Numbered from the stretch's first letter, positions 50,512 through 59,273 are shown. The stretch is DNA of 64,000 bases from JBKEDS01 sp047975545 (GCA_047975545.1 JBKEDS010000015.1:49843-113842); one strand, 5' to 3'. Notes: generated by a model not told the origin, from the letters alone. Program-made: numbers and translations.

Positions 50512-50714
50512 TAAAGCTACGATTAAGTTTTATTTTGAAGCATAGACGAAAAAGAGCAAATTTTAATGGGTAATTTTAAGGCAGAAATGGTATTAAAACT
50601 CAACATTAAATTTCTATTAAAAAATATTGAAAAAATCATAAAAGAAACCAAATTTGGGCAACTTCCTTAACTTAAAGGTAACCTTCATTTAAATAGGCGT
50701 AGGTGTCGTAGGTT

Positions 50715-50722
50715 TAATTTTG
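50715..50722 (+). promoter_or_regulatory. Candidate -7 element of the PhoX-like gene
   Basis: TAATTTTG matches TAnnTTTG. It lies 34 nt before the ATGAAAC that opens repeat copy C, not near the real start codon (126 nt), so again the repeat occupies the 5' untranslated region. Confidence 0.45.
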
Positions 50723-50756
50723 AACCAAATAAAAAACCAATTCAGAAATTAAACTT

Positions 50757-50851
50757 ATGAAACACCCATGATTAAGATTAAATCACATAGCGGAATGTTA
50801 ATTTGGGTGTTCCATGTGACCATTAAAACAACAATAAATATTTAACACATG
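50757..50851 (+). repeat. Dispersed repeat family 1, copy C
   Basis: A 95 bp unit from ATGAAACACCCA to the ATGAAAC start codon of the PhoX-like gene. It has the same arms as copies A and B. The small frame seen in A and B is broken here by TGA after MKHP, so the repeat is not maintained as a coding sequence. Confidence 0.82.
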
Positions 50852-52315
50852 AAACTAAAACACTTCATTTATTCTTTTTCAGTATTAGCCCTTGTGGCTT
50901 GCGATGACGACTCCAATGGCACCAAACCGCCCGTTTCGGAAGTTGTAATCCAGGACCAATCCAACGAACCCGCATTTGTGTATGCCATGGATGGATTTGG
51001 CAACCTTAAAATAAACACGCTTATTTCCAGTTCCGATGTGCTGTTGGATTCCCCAAACTTTGTGTTTGCCGGGCAGCCCGACGGTATGGGCGTAATGCAA
51101 GACCCTAATTCCGACGGGTATTTAATGATTACCAACCACGAAATTTCCAAATCGGTTTCCAGGGTGTATTTGGACAAAACCTTTAAGCCCGTTAAAGGCG
51201 AATACATTGTAAACGGCATAGGCGGCATAACCCGATTATGCTCGGCAACTTTGGCAACGCCCACAGAACACGGTTTTAGTGCTTTTTTAACAGCTGGCGA
51301 ATCGGGCGAGGAAAGCATGGTACACGCCATTGACCCGCTTGGGGCTGTAAGCCAAGCTGCCGACCAATCAAGGGTTAAGCCCGCTTTGGGAAAAGCATCT
51401 ATGGAAAATGCCGTGCCGCTTCCCGCCGATGTTTCCAAAGGCAAAACCTATATTATAATAGGTGAAGACCAATCGTACCGAAGCAGCCACCAATCGGCAG
51501 GGCAACTAATTATGTACGTGTCCAATTCGGTTGGCGATTTGGACGGTGGTAAACTTTACGCCCTAAAACGAACCAACGGCGATTACACCGAAATGAACAT
51601 GGCCAAGGGCAACCAATACGATGTCGAGTTTGTTGAAATTACCGGGGCAAAAAACCTAACAGGCGCCCAAATAAACCAAGCCAATATCGATAATAAGGCT
51701 ATTCGTTTTTCAAGGGTTGAAGATATAGATTATAGAAAAGGCGCAGGCAACGGCCGCGAAATTTATTTTACCGCCACGGGGCAGGCATCGGCAAGAACCA
51801 ACCCCGTTGAAGGCTTTACCATGTGGGGAAGGGTATACAAATTAACGCTTAACGCCAACGCTATGCTAACGGGAAAATTGGAAGTTGCCGCCGAAGGCGA
51901 TTCCAACCCGGGTAAAAACCTGATTAACCCCGACAACCTTTGCGTAACCGAAAACTATGTATACATTCAGGAAGACGGCGATTCGTACTATACCGAGGCC
52001 TCCCACGATTCGTATATTTGGCAGTACAACATGGCAACCAAGGCATACAAACCATGGTTAAACATGAAACATAACCGCTTGGATGCCACTTGGCAGGACG
52101 CCTACGACCAGTCTGGAAACCTACAAAAATTCGGAAGTTGGGAGTTTGGCGCCATGGTCGATATTTCCAATATAATAGGCGTTCCCGATACTTTTATGGT
52201 AAACATCCACTCGCATACTTGGCAAAACGATGCCTTTGCCGATGCCGATGGCGCCGGGGTAAATACCAACAAAGAAGGCGGACAGATTGTGGTAATCCAA
52301 AACGTGCAACGATAA
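50849..52315 (+). CDS. PhoX/DUF839-like lipoprotein
   Basis: A 488-residue protein with lipoprotein signal (YSFSVLALVACDDDS, Cys at 18), then a propeller-like domain. Elements resembling PhoX-type phosphatases: DGMGVMQDPNSDGYLMITNHE, RVEDIDYRKGAGNGREIYFTATG, NPDNLCVTENYVYIQEDGDS, and a conserved acidic end. PhoX enzymes are calcium- and iron-dependent phosphatases; I cannot confirm all metal ligands, so activity is inferred. A peroxidase gene follows 68 bp downstream after a hairpin. The start codon is at the right edge of repeat copy C. Confidence 0.7.
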   Translation: MKLKHFIYSFSVLALVACDDDSNGTKPPVSEVVIQDQSNEPAFVYAMDGFGNLKINTLISSSDVLLDSPNFVFAGQPDGMGVMQDPNSDGYLMITNHEISKSVSRVYLDKTFKPVKGEYIVNGIGGITRLCSATLATPTEHGFSAFLTAGESGEESMVHAIDPLGAVSQAADQSRVKPALGKASMENAVPLPADVSKGKTYIIIGEDQSYRSSHQSAGQLIMYVSNSVGDLDGGKLYALKRTNGDYTEMNMAKGNQYDVEFVEITGAKNLTGAQINQANIDNKAIRFSRVEDIDYRKGAGNGREIYFTATGQASARTNPVEGFTMWGRVYKLTLNANAMLTGKLEVAAEGDSNPGKNLINPDNLCVTENYVYIQEDGDSYYTEASHDSYIWQYNMATKAYKPWLNMKHNRLDATWQDAYDQSGNLQKFGSWEFGAMVDISNIIGVPDTFMVNIHSHTWQNDAFADADGAGVNTNKEGGQIVVIQNVQR

Positions 52316-52339
52316 GCCTATTTTTTAACCATAACATAC

Positions 52340-52378
52340 AAAGTATCAGCCGGATTTTCCCTGCTGGTACTTTTCTTT
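52340..52378 (+). terminator. Hairpin terminator between the PhoX-like and peroxidase genes
   Basis: AAAGTATCAGC and GCTGGTACTTT pair (one G-U) around a 12 nt loop, followed by TTCTTTT. The peroxidase ATG at 52384 lies immediately behind it, so it may attenuate rather than end transcription. Confidence 0.65.
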
Positions 52379-52383
52379 TAACT

Positions 52384-54210
52384 ATGCAGCATTATTTTGT
52401 AAACCGTTTTCTTGTCCCCCTAAGTTTGGTTTTGTTGTTTTCGCAATGCAAAAAGGCCAACCCAACTACCGAAAGCCAAAATGTTTTTGTTGAAACCCAA
52501 AATCTTTCGGGTTTAAACGCAAATATTCTTAAAGCCAATACGCAATTTGAAGCAAGTACCTTGGGTTTTATCCAATTAATGGAACAAAACCCCAGTACCG
52601 AAACACTTCAACAAAAATTTGACAGCTTACGCAAGCATTATAAAAAAGTAGAATGGGCGGTAGCCTATTTTATGCCCGAAACCACCCGCTTTTTAAACGG
52701 CCCCAACCTTGGCGAAATAGAACTTGAGGAACATACCGTACTCGAACCCGAAGGGCTTCAGGTGTTGGAAGAATTTTTTTATCCCCAATACAATGCCGAA
52801 AACAAAAAGGAAGTTATCCGGTTACTTAAAAAAGTATTGAACAAAACCAATACCATAAGGGTTTATTTTCAGGCCAACACCATTAACTCCGCCCAAGTAT
52901 TCGATGCCTTTAGAAACGAGGTTTTTAGAATAACCACTTTGGGGCTTCCGGGCTTCGACACGCCCGTTTCGGGTAAAAACCTCCAAGACGCGCGGTTTTC
53001 ATTAGAAGGGTTTTACGAAGCATTTTCTGTGTTTTCCGAAGAAATAAATCAGGAAAGAAGCGCAAAAAACATTCTTGAAATCGTGGAAAAGGGAATCCCG
53101 ATTTTAAAAAATAAAAACAGGAACACGTTTGATTATGCCCACTTTATAAAAACCGTTTTAAACCCCTTATCGCAAGCCTGCTTGGATTTTAAGGTTAAGT
53201 CCGAAATTTACAATGTAGGCATTGCCTCGGTTATTGCCGGCAATGCCCCCGATTTGTTCGCCAAGAAAGCCTTTAACCCCAATGCCTTTGTTCCGAGCCG
53301 GGATTTTGAAATGTCCGAAGAAAAAATAGAACTGGGCAAACAGCTTTTTTACGACACGCAACTTTCGGCCAATAATTTGCGCGCCTGCTCCAGTTGCCAC
53401 CTTCCCGAAAAAGGGTTTACCGATGGTTTGGCTGCCCCGATGTCGCTTTCGGGAAAAATGTTGAAACGTAACGTACCCTCGCTTAACTACTCCAATTACC
53501 AGCATGGGCAATTTTGGGATATGCGGCAGGAAGACCTTGAAAAGCAAAGTGTCGATGTTATTACCAATGAAGATGAAATGCACGGCGATATGAAAACGAT
53601 TATTGCAAAACTGAACAAAAACCAAGACTATATTAAACGCTTTGGCAAAGCATTTGCTAATTTGGATAGCATTAAGGCGTGGCAGTTGCAAAACGCATTG
53701 GCATCCTACATTCGGTCGTTGTCGGTTTTTAGTTCAAAATTCGACCAATATATGCGAAACGAAACCGAACTAACGGAAACGGAAAAACAAGGCTTTAATT
53801 TGTTTGTAGGAAAAGCAAAATGTGCCACTTGCCATTTTATCCCGCTTTTTAACGGTACCGTACCGCCAGAATACCGCAAAACCGAATCGGAAGTGTTGGG
53901 CGTGGCCAAAAATTTTGGTAACCAAGCCTTGGACGACGATAGGGGCAGGGGGGCTTTTTACGAAACCATAGCCGAGTTGCAGTATGCGTTTAAAACGCCA
54001 ACCTTGCGCAATATTGAAAAAACGGCACCCTACATGCACAACGGCCAGTATCCCGATTTAAAATCCGTAATGGATTTTTACAACGAAGGCGGCGGTATGG
54101 GCTTTGGTTTTACGGATATTGAACAAACCCTACCTTCGGATAAACTGGATTTAAACGCTCGGGAAATTAATAGTATTATCGATTTTATGAAAACCTTGAA
54201 TGATGAATAA
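52384..54210 (+). CDS. Di-haem cytochrome c peroxidase (MauG family) with imelysin-like N-terminal domain
   Basis: A 608-residue lipoprotein (FLVPLSLVLLFSQCKK, Cys near 21). Residues about 30-290 are helical with an imelysin-like motif (LEPEGLQVLEEFFYP) and AVAYFMPETTRFLNGP. From about 320 on it is a bacterial cytochrome c peroxidase: haem sites CSSCH near 334 and CATCH near 480, RNVPSLNY, QFWDMR, and KTPTLRNIEKTAPYMHNG with the distal Met/His region. Such proteins reduce peroxide or modify proteins in the periplasm. The frame extends 98 codons upstream but the ATG at 52384 gives the lipoprotein signal. Confidence 0.9.
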   Translation: MQHYFVNRFLVPLSLVLLFSQCKKANPTTESQNVFVETQNLSGLNANILKANTQFEASTLGFIQLMEQNPSTETLQQKFDSLRKHYKKVEWAVAYFMPETTRFLNGPNLGEIELEEHTVLEPEGLQVLEEFFYPQYNAENKKEVIRLLKKVLNKTNTIRVYFQANTINSAQVFDAFRNEVFRITTLGLPGFDTPVSGKNLQDARFSLEGFYEAFSVFSEEINQERSAKNILEIVEKGIPILKNKNRNTFDYAHFIKTVLNPLSQACLDFKVKSEIYNVGIASVIAGNAPDLFAKKAFNPNAFVPSRDFEMSEEKIELGKQLFYDTQLSANNLRACSSCHLPEKGFTDGLAAPMSLSGKMLKRNVPSLNYSNYQHGQFWDMRQEDLEKQSVDVITNEDEMHGDMKTIIAKLNKNQDYIKRFGKAFANLDSIKAWQLQNALASYIRSLSVFSSKFDQYMRNETELTETEKQGFNLFVGKAKCATCHFIPLFNGTVPPEYRKTESEVLGVAKNFGNQALDDDRGRGAFYETIAELQYAFKTPTLRNIEKTAPYMHNGQYPDLKSVMDFYNEGGGMGFGFTDIEQTLPSDKLDLNAREINSIIDFMKTLNDE

Positions 54211-54245
54211 GGTATAAGGCTTGAGTTTATAAGGTTATTTGAAGT

Positions 54246-54357
54246 TGCGTCATTGCTGATGAGGTACGAAGAAGCAATCCGTATAACACATTTAAAGACT
54301 ACTTCGCTACGTTCGTAGTGACGTTATTGCTGATGAGGCTCGAAGAAGCAATCCCTT
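54246..54357 (+). repeat. Decayed MITE-like half-elements in tandem
   Basis: GCGTCATTGCTGATGAGG with GAAGAAGCAATCC and then GACGTTATTGCTGATGAGGC with GAAGAAGCAATCC: related to the GACGTCATTGCG...GAAGCAAT right half of the 12468 and 13580 elements. Confidence 0.55.
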
Positions 54358-54426
54358 TATTGATTAACGAGCAACTATTTGTACCCTGGCTTGTCGAGGG
54401 GAACAATTGATTATTGTTGAAGGTTT

Positions 54427-54470
54427 AACCTATAACCTATAACCCCATAACCCCATAACCCATAACCTAC
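54427..54470 (+). repeat. Tandem repeat of (A)ACC(C)(C)(A/T)ATA-type units
   Basis: About five imperfect units such as AACCTAT, AACCCCAT and AACCCAT in direct tandem. Low-complexity, no coding content. Confidence 0.65.
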
Positions 54471-54502
54471 ATTTCTATAACCACCCCATAGCCTACAGCC
54501 CC

Positions 54503-54656
54503 GCGTTAGGGATTGCAGCGGCATCCTTTTATATGCCAATAATGTACATTAAAAACAAACTTTTGTATGGGGGTGGAAAGGTACCGAAACAAGTTCGGCA
54601 TGCCATCCGGCATATAAAAGATATAGCGGAAAGCCCGACCCGATAGGGTAACGCCC
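54503..54656 (+). ncRNA. Candidate structured RNA element, copy 2 (possibly Flavo-1 type)
   Basis: Same ends as 48115-48264 (GCGTTAGGGATTGCAGCGGC and CCCGATAGGGTAACGCCC), with GCGTTA/TAACGC closing stem, CCTTTTATA/TATAAAAGA internal stem, and CCC-GATA-GGG hairpin. The interior differs in sequence but again has pairing (ATGCC/GGCAT). It ends 8 bp before the rarA stop codon (rarA is on the minus strand). Confidence 0.55.
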
Positions 54657-54664
54657 AAAACGAA

Positions 54665-55948
54665 TTAATACCCATATTTATCTTTCCAGCGTTGTTTTAA
54701 AAACTCGCGGTGCGCTTGTTCCCGGGCATTGCTTCCGGGTTGGTATAGGGTGGTATTTTTTATGGTGTCGGGCAGGAATTCCTGTTCGGCAAAATTGTTT
54801 TCGTAATTGTGGGCGTATTGGTAATTGTTGCCATAACCAAGCTCTTTCATCAGTTTGGTGGGGGCGTTCCTGATATGCAGTGGCACCGATAAATCGCCCG
54901 TTTGCTGTACCAATTGCTGTGCCTTTCCAATGGCCATATAGGCGGCGTTGCTCTTTGGCGAACAGGCCAAATAGGTGGCGCACTGGCTTAAAATAATCCG
55001 GGACTCGGGGTGGCCAATGGAGGATACGGCCTGAAAGGTGCTGTTGGCCATAACCAGTGCGGTGGGGTTGGCGTTGCCAATATCCTCGCTGGCGAGTATA
55101 AGCAATCGGCGGGCAATAAATTTTACGTCCTCGCCGCCTTCTATCATCCGTGCCAGCCAGTATACGGCGGCGTTGGGGTCGCTGCCCCGAATGGATTTTA
55201 TAAAAGCCGAAACAATATCGTAGTGCTGCTCGCCGGTTTTGTCGTAGCGCACGGTATTGCTTTGCACTTTTTGCAGTACGCTTTGGTCGGTTATTACAAT
55301 AGGATCGGCGTTTTCGGAACTTACAATAAGTTCGAAAATATTAAGCAGTTTTCGGGCATCGCCGCCCGATAGTTTTAGTAGGGCATTGGTTTCTTTTAGC
55401 GCAATATTTTTTTGCGATAAAACGGGGTCGGTTGTTATGGCACGGTTTAACAGGGTTTCCAAATCGGCTTTGCTAAAGGCGTTTAAAATATAAACCTGGC
55501 AGCGCGAAAGCAGTGCCGAAATAACCTCGAAACTTGGGTTTTCGGTCGTGGCGCCAATTAGGGTAATCCAGCCTTTTTCCACGGCCTGCAACAGCGAATC
55601 CTGTTGCGATTTGCTAAACCTATGGATTTCGTCTATAAACAAAATCGGGTTTTTTACCGTAAACAAACCACCGCTTTTTTTGGCCTTTTCAATAACATCG
55701 CGCACATCCTTTACACCCGAGTTTATGGCGCTTAGCGTGTAAAACGGCCGGCCCGATTCGGTAGCTATAATCTGTGCCAGCGTGGTTTTGCCAATGCCGG
55801 GCGGCCCCCATAAAATCATGGATGGGATAATGCCCTGTTTTATGGGCTGCGTTAAGCTGCCGTTTTTGCCCACAAGGTGTTGCTGGCTAATATAATCGTC
55901 CAGCGTTTTTGGGCGCAGGCGCTCGGCAAGGGGTTCGTTTGAGTTCAT
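54665..55948 (-). CDS. rarA: Replication-associated recombination protein A
   Basis: A 427-residue AAA+ ATPase of the RarA/MgsA/WRNIP1 family that acts at stalled replication forks. Seen: RPKTLDDYISQQHLVG, Walker A WGPPGIGKTT at 47-56, Walker B ILFIDEIHRFSKSQQD near 105, sensor 1 LIGATTENPSFEV, arginine finger in LLSRCQVY, sensor 2 SGGDARKLLN, and the C-terminal family block PSAVYWLARM-like NAAVYWLARMIEGGED and ARRLLILASEDIGNA. Full length. Confidence 0.95.
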   Translation of the reverse strand: MNSNEPLAERLRPKTLDDYISQQHLVGKNGSLTQPIKQGIIPSMILWGPPGIGKTTLAQIIATESGRPFYTLSAINSGVKDVRDVIEKAKKSGGLFTVKNPILFIDEIHRFSKSQQDSLLQAVEKGWITLIGATTENPSFEVISALLSRCQVYILNAFSKADLETLLNRAITTDPVLSQKNIALKETNALLKLSGGDARKLLNIFELIVSSENADPIVITDQSVLQKVQSNTVRYDKTGEQHYDIVSAFIKSIRGSDPNAAVYWLARMIEGGEDVKFIARRLLILASEDIGNANPTALVMANSTFQAVSSIGHPESRIILSQCATYLACSPKSNAAYMAIGKAQQLVQQTGDLSVPLHIRNAPTKLMKELGYGNNYQYAHNYENNFAEQEFLPDTIKNTTLYQPGSNAREQAHREFLKQRWKDKYGY

Positions 55949-56128
55949 AAACGTAAAATTAAGCCAAATTATTTAGTTTTGGGCGTGTCCCAAAATAAAA
56001 ATCGGAGGTCGGGTTTTTTCGCTGTATTTTTTCTCGTACCTCGTAAAAGGCTGCTGCTACAGCCCCTCACGCAAGCTACCTGCCAATTTAGCGCAAACAT
56101 CAAAAATGGCTAACAATTTGCTATATTT

Positions 56129-56899
56129 ATGTTTATGGATAACGAACATCAATTTCAATTTTCGTTGGGAGTTATAGCGTATCCGCTTTTTTTAGTACTT
56201 GCTTTATGGATGGTGCTTTGGGCAGATTTTCGTTTTGGTTTGAGGTTAAGCCAGTACGGCATTTATCCACAAACCCTCGTAGGTCTTAGGGGCATTGTTT
56301 TTAGCCCGTTTATACATAGTGGTATGCAACATTTGGCACATAACAGTATTCCGTTGTTGGTACTGTTAACGGCACTTTTGTACGATCCCCGCCCGATTGC
56401 CTGGCGTGTAATTGTATGTGGCATTTTGTTGTTGGGTTTTTTAACATGGTGCATTGGCAGGCCATCGTACCATATAGGTGCCAGCGGATTGGTTTATGTT
56501 TTAGTAAGTTTTATATTTTTTAAAGGTGTTTTTATCAAGTACTATCGGTTAGTAGCGTTGTCGTTGACTATTGTTTTTTTGTATGGCAGTATGGTTTGGT
56601 ATGCTTTGCCCATCGAGGATGGTATTTCGTGGGAAGGCCACTTATCGGGCTTAATAACCGGTTTTCTGTTTGCTCTATTGTTTAAAAAAGCTATTACAAA
56701 GCCCAAAAAATACGATTGGGAAAAACCCGATTACAATGAAGATGACGATGCGTTTTTAAAGCACTTTGACGAAAACGGCAATTTTATTGAGGAAGCTCCA
56801 TCTAACTTTCCCGCAGGAAAAGAACAGCAAAGCGAAAATAAAACCGATGTTACGGTGAACTACATTTATAAAGAAAATTTCACAAAACCTCAAGGGTAA
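56129..56899 (+). CDS. Rhomboid family intramembrane serine protease
   Basis: A 256-residue polytopic protein. Catalytic elements: Ser119 in GASGLVYVL, His171 in EGHLSGLITGF, and the MQHLAHNSIPLLVL segment with His68, His71 and Asn72. Six hydrophobic segments, then a long soluble acidic tail (about 185-256; DWEKPDYNEDDDAFLKHFDENG). Substrates are unknown; start could be the second Met (codon 3). Confidence 0.88.
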   Translation: MFMDNEHQFQFSLGVIAYPLFLVLALWMVLWADFRFGLRLSQYGIYPQTLVGLRGIVFSPFIHSGMQHLAHNSIPLLVLLTALLYDPRPIAWRVIVCGILLLGFLTWCIGRPSYHIGASGLVYVLVSFIFFKGVFIKYYRLVALSLTIVFLYGSMVWYALPIEDGISWEGHLSGLITGFLFALLFKKAITKPKKYDWEKPDYNEDDDAFLKHFDENGNFIEEAPSNFPAGKEQQSENKTDVTVNYIYKENFTKPQG

Positions 56900-56919
56900 G
56901 CAAAATTCCCCTTCGGGGG

Positions 56920-57663
56920 TTAGGGGGCTTGTATTCTCTGCCTAACAGCTTCATATAAAAAGGCACCACAAGCTACCGAAACGTTTAACGATTCTATTGT
57001 ACCCAGTAAGGGTAGTTTAGCTTTATCATCAACAATCTTTAAAATTGATGGGTTAATACCCCTGTCTTCCGAACCCATAATAATGGCACAAGGTTCGGTA
57101 AACGATATATCGTAAAGTGTATTGTTTGTTTTTTCGGTGGCAGCAATAACTTTAATACCGGAAGCCTGCATGTAAAAAACGGCATCCTTAATGTGATCCA
57201 CCTTACATATGGGAACTTTAAACACAGCTCCGGCACTGGTTTTAATGGTGTCGCCATTAACGGGCGCACCGCCTTTTTTTTGAATAATAATACCATCGAC
57301 CCCGGTGCATTCGGCCGTACGGATAATGGCGCCAAAATTGCGTACGTCGCTTAATTGGTCTAAAAGCAAAAACAAAGGTGTTCTTCCCGATTCGGTAACT
57401 TGCAGTACCAATTCTTCTAAACTGTAGAAGGCAATAGGTGAAATTTGGGCAATTGCTCCTTGGTGATTGCCCTTGGTTAGGCGGTTTAGTTTTTCAACAG
57501 GAACATAACTTGATGAGATGGCATTTTGGCGAAGTACGAACTCTAATTCTGAAAATAAATCACCCTTTAAGCCTTTTTGTAGGAAAACTTTATCTATTGT
57601 TTTACCTGCGTTTATGGCCTCGATTATGGCTCGGATACCGAATATTTGTGTTTGGTTTTGCAT
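56920..57663 (-). CDS. rlmB: 23S rRNA (guanosine-2'-O-)-methyltransferase RlmB
   Basis: A 247-residue SpoU-type SPOUT methyltransferase that modifies G2251 of 23S rRNA. Seen: IFGIRAIIEAIN at the N terminus (L30e-like substrate-binding domain to about 90), then NFGAIIRTAECTGVDGIII, IIMGSEDRGINPSIL and LPLLGTIESLNVSVACGAFLYEAVRQR. I use the ATG at 57663; the frame continues 12 codons upstream but that is the intergenic side close to a repeat. Convergent with the rhomboid gene (20 bp). Confidence 0.93.
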   Translation of the reverse strand: MQNQTQIFGIRAIIEAINAGKTIDKVFLQKGLKGDLFSELEFVLRQNAISSSYVPVEKLNRLTKGNHQGAIAQISPIAFYSLEELVLQVTESGRTPLFLLLDQLSDVRNFGAIIRTAECTGVDGIIIQKKGGAPVNGDTIKTSAGAVFKVPICKVDHIKDAVFYMQASGIKVIAATEKTNNTLYDISFTEPCAIIMGSEDRGINPSILKIVDDKAKLPLLGTIESLNVSVACGAFLYEAVRQRIQAP

Positions 57664-57678
57664 AGTGGAGGTAAAGGT

Positions 57679-57774
57679 ATAAAAGCCCATAATGGGCATT
57701 TGGTAAGCAATATTTATTACCCACCGAAATAATTAAATAACTGAACCAAAGGCTCTTAATTAAATTTAATAGAT
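57679..57774 (+). repeat. Dispersed repeat family 2, copy 3
   Basis: Begins ATAAAAGCCCATAATGGGCA and ends at GATAAAAAA, so ATAAAA occurs at both ends. Internal GAACCAAAGGCTC is a degenerate form of the hairpin in copy 1. It lies between the rlmB start (minus strand) and the terminator of the Sus operon. Confidence 0.75.
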
Positions 57775-57778
57775 AAAA

Positions 57779-57808
57779 AAGGGTTTACTATGTGTAAACC
57801 CCTTTTAG
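57779..57808 (-). terminator. Terminator of the Sus operon
   Basis: GGGTTTAC and GTAAACCC pair around TATGT; on the minus strand the hairpin is followed by T6. It lies 19 bp beyond the last lipoprotein gene. Confidence 0.8.
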
Positions 57809-57826
57809 TTTTTAGTTTAAAAATAT

Positions 57827-58519
57827 TTAGTGATCGTCTTCTGCAAAACCTGTTTTTCTATGTCCGGAAATTATATAGGTTTCGTCTAAGGTATTGTCGT
57901 ATACGGCCGATTTAAATTTCCATTCAAATTGTTCTACCTCCGGGTCTTCCCATAATTCTTCAGCAAGCAAGTAGCTTTCGTAGGTTACAGTACCGCTATA
58001 TAGTTTTATTTTAACATAAAGGCTGTCTACAGGATTTCCCGAAACAGTTGTACCTGCATTTTTTAGAATTTTTCCTTCTAAAATGGTGTTTCTAATATAT
58101 GAAGCATCAACAGTAACTTCCTCGTTTAAACCGGTTGGTTTTGTGGCAGGAAGCGCTTCATCAGGATCTTCAACAGTAACATAATTGTTTGGTAATGCGT
58201 CAAAACTATCTGAAGTAGATTTGAAAGATTCAGCTGTACCATCTAAATAGAATTTACTTTTTAGAGGGAAAACGAATCCGGTGTCTTCTAACCAAACATT
58301 GTTAGCTACATTATCGGAGGTATTATAGATAAGAATTTGGTTGTCGTGGTCGTAGCTTTCATATTTTGTTGACATGTCTTCGCTGTATAATTCCCAAAAA
58401 AATGTTCCGGAATAATCTAAAGTGCTGCTATCCCAAATTTCTAAGTCTTCTTCGCACGCACTAAACGAAAATACTGCAAGCGAAAAAAATATGAAGTTGT
58501 ATATTATTTTATTTTTCAT
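57827..58519 (-). CDS. Lipoprotein, possibly of the lipid-binding PF12888 type
   Basis: A 230-residue lipoprotein (FFSLAVFSFSACEED, Cys near 21), mostly beta. YSGTFFWELYSEDMS near the start of the mature part, SKFYLDGTAESFKS, YESYLLAEELWEDPE and the tail SGHRKTGFAEDDH are consistent with the Bacteroidetes lipid-binding (PF12888) group seen in Sus-like operons, but I hold this loosely. Last gene of the operon. Confidence 0.6.
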   Translation of the reverse strand: MKNKIIYNFIFFSLAVFSFSACEEDLEIWDSSTLDYSGTFFWELYSEDMSTKYESYDHDNQILIYNTSDNVANNVWLEDTGFVFPLKSKFYLDGTAESFKSTSDSFDALPNNYVTVEDPDEALPATKPTGLNEEVTVDASYIRNTILEGKILKNAGTTVSGNPVDSLYVKIKLYSGTVTYESYLLAEELWEDPEVEQFEWKFKSAVYDNTLDETYIISGHRKTGFAEDDH

Positions 58520-58604
58520 GAGTTAATATTTATTGTTTTTTAAAGTCGTTTAAAAACACCTTAATTAACTTTTGTTTGGTTAACAAGGTGTTTTGCTTTT
58601 GCTT

Positions 58605-59273
58605 TTATTGTTTAGTAAGTGTTACACCAAAGCTAAACCCACCTTGCTCAACTGCATGGCTAAATGTTGTTCCATCTAAGGTTGCATTTAGTAAATTCCA
58701 GGGTCCCCAAGGCGATGTATTTTCCATATTAGTATAGGTGGTGTTATCGGTACTTACATAAAAGAAAGTTTGTAGCCTGTAAGCTAATCCATAGTTTCGA
58801 ACGCCACAGCAATATACACCTCCAAAAAAGTCGGATGCTACATAAGTGCTAGGGCCTAATTTTGTAATAACACAACCATCGGCAATAGTTTCGCCACGAG
58901 CAACACCGGTATAGGTGCCGCTGTAGTCTACGCCTGAGTCTTCTACCGGATGTACTAATACAATTCTAGAAATGGTTTTTTCGAAACCATCGGTGTTTGT
59001 AGCCGAGTAAGTTACAGTATAGTAGCCTATTTTGGATGCGTCTACATTACTATTTACTTTTACATTATCGGTTACATCTTCTTCGCCTTCAGTAGCAATT
59101 ACGCCTTCATCGACATAGGTAGAGCCTACCGGTACCATAGTTATTTCGTCTCCAATTAATTCTAACTCGGTAAAATAGGTTGTTCTCGATACATTTTCCG
59201 TGCTTAATTCTGGTTCACATGCCAAAAGAAAGAGGGAAACAAGAGGTATTATTGTTTTAAGTATATTTTTCAT
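58605..59273 (-). CDS. Surface lipoprotein with Ig-like (DUF5011/DUF5012-type) domain
   Basis: A 222-residue lipoprotein (IPLVSLFLLACEP, Cys near 19). The N-terminal half is an immunoglobulin-like domain (VPVGSTYVDEGVIATEGEEDVT, IGYYTVTYSATNTDGFEKTISRIVLV) as in surface glycan-binding proteins next to SusD; the C-terminal half (SGVDYSGTYTGVARG, VYCCGVRNYGLAY) contains a rare Cys pair. It probably binds or presents ligand at the cell surface. 11 bp from the SusD gene. Confidence 0.7.
   Translation of the reverse strand: MKNILKTIIPLVSLFLLACEPELSTENVSRTTYFTELELIGDEITMVPVGSTYVDEGVIATEGEEDVTDNVKVNSNVDASKIGYYTVTYSATNTDGFEKTISRIVLVHPVEDSGVDYSGTYTGVARGETIADGCVITKLGPSTYVASDFFGGVYCCGVRNYGLAYRLQTFFYVSTDNTTYTNMENTSPWGPWNLLNATLDGTTFSHAVEQGGFSFGVTLTKQ

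Larger units (their letters stand above)
54211..54502. other. Repeat-rich intergenic stretch
   Basis: Contains two direct copies of a GCTGATGAGG(T/C)(A/C)CGAAGAAGCAA-like block (near 54251 and 54332), which resemble one arm of the MITE-like element at 12468, separated by ACTAC...GTAGT arms, and then a run of CCCATAAC-type tandem repeats at 54427-54470. No gene is seen. Confidence 0.6.

Noticed and set aside
50388..50573. 61-codon open frame after the metalloprotease
   Set aside because: Starts just after a strong terminator, reads through the short dispersed unit, and has low-complexity basic composition.
52090..52383. Upstream extension of the peroxidase frame
   Set aside because: It overlaps the end of the PhoX-like gene, is rich in Arg and Cys, and precedes a clear lipoprotein signal at 52384.
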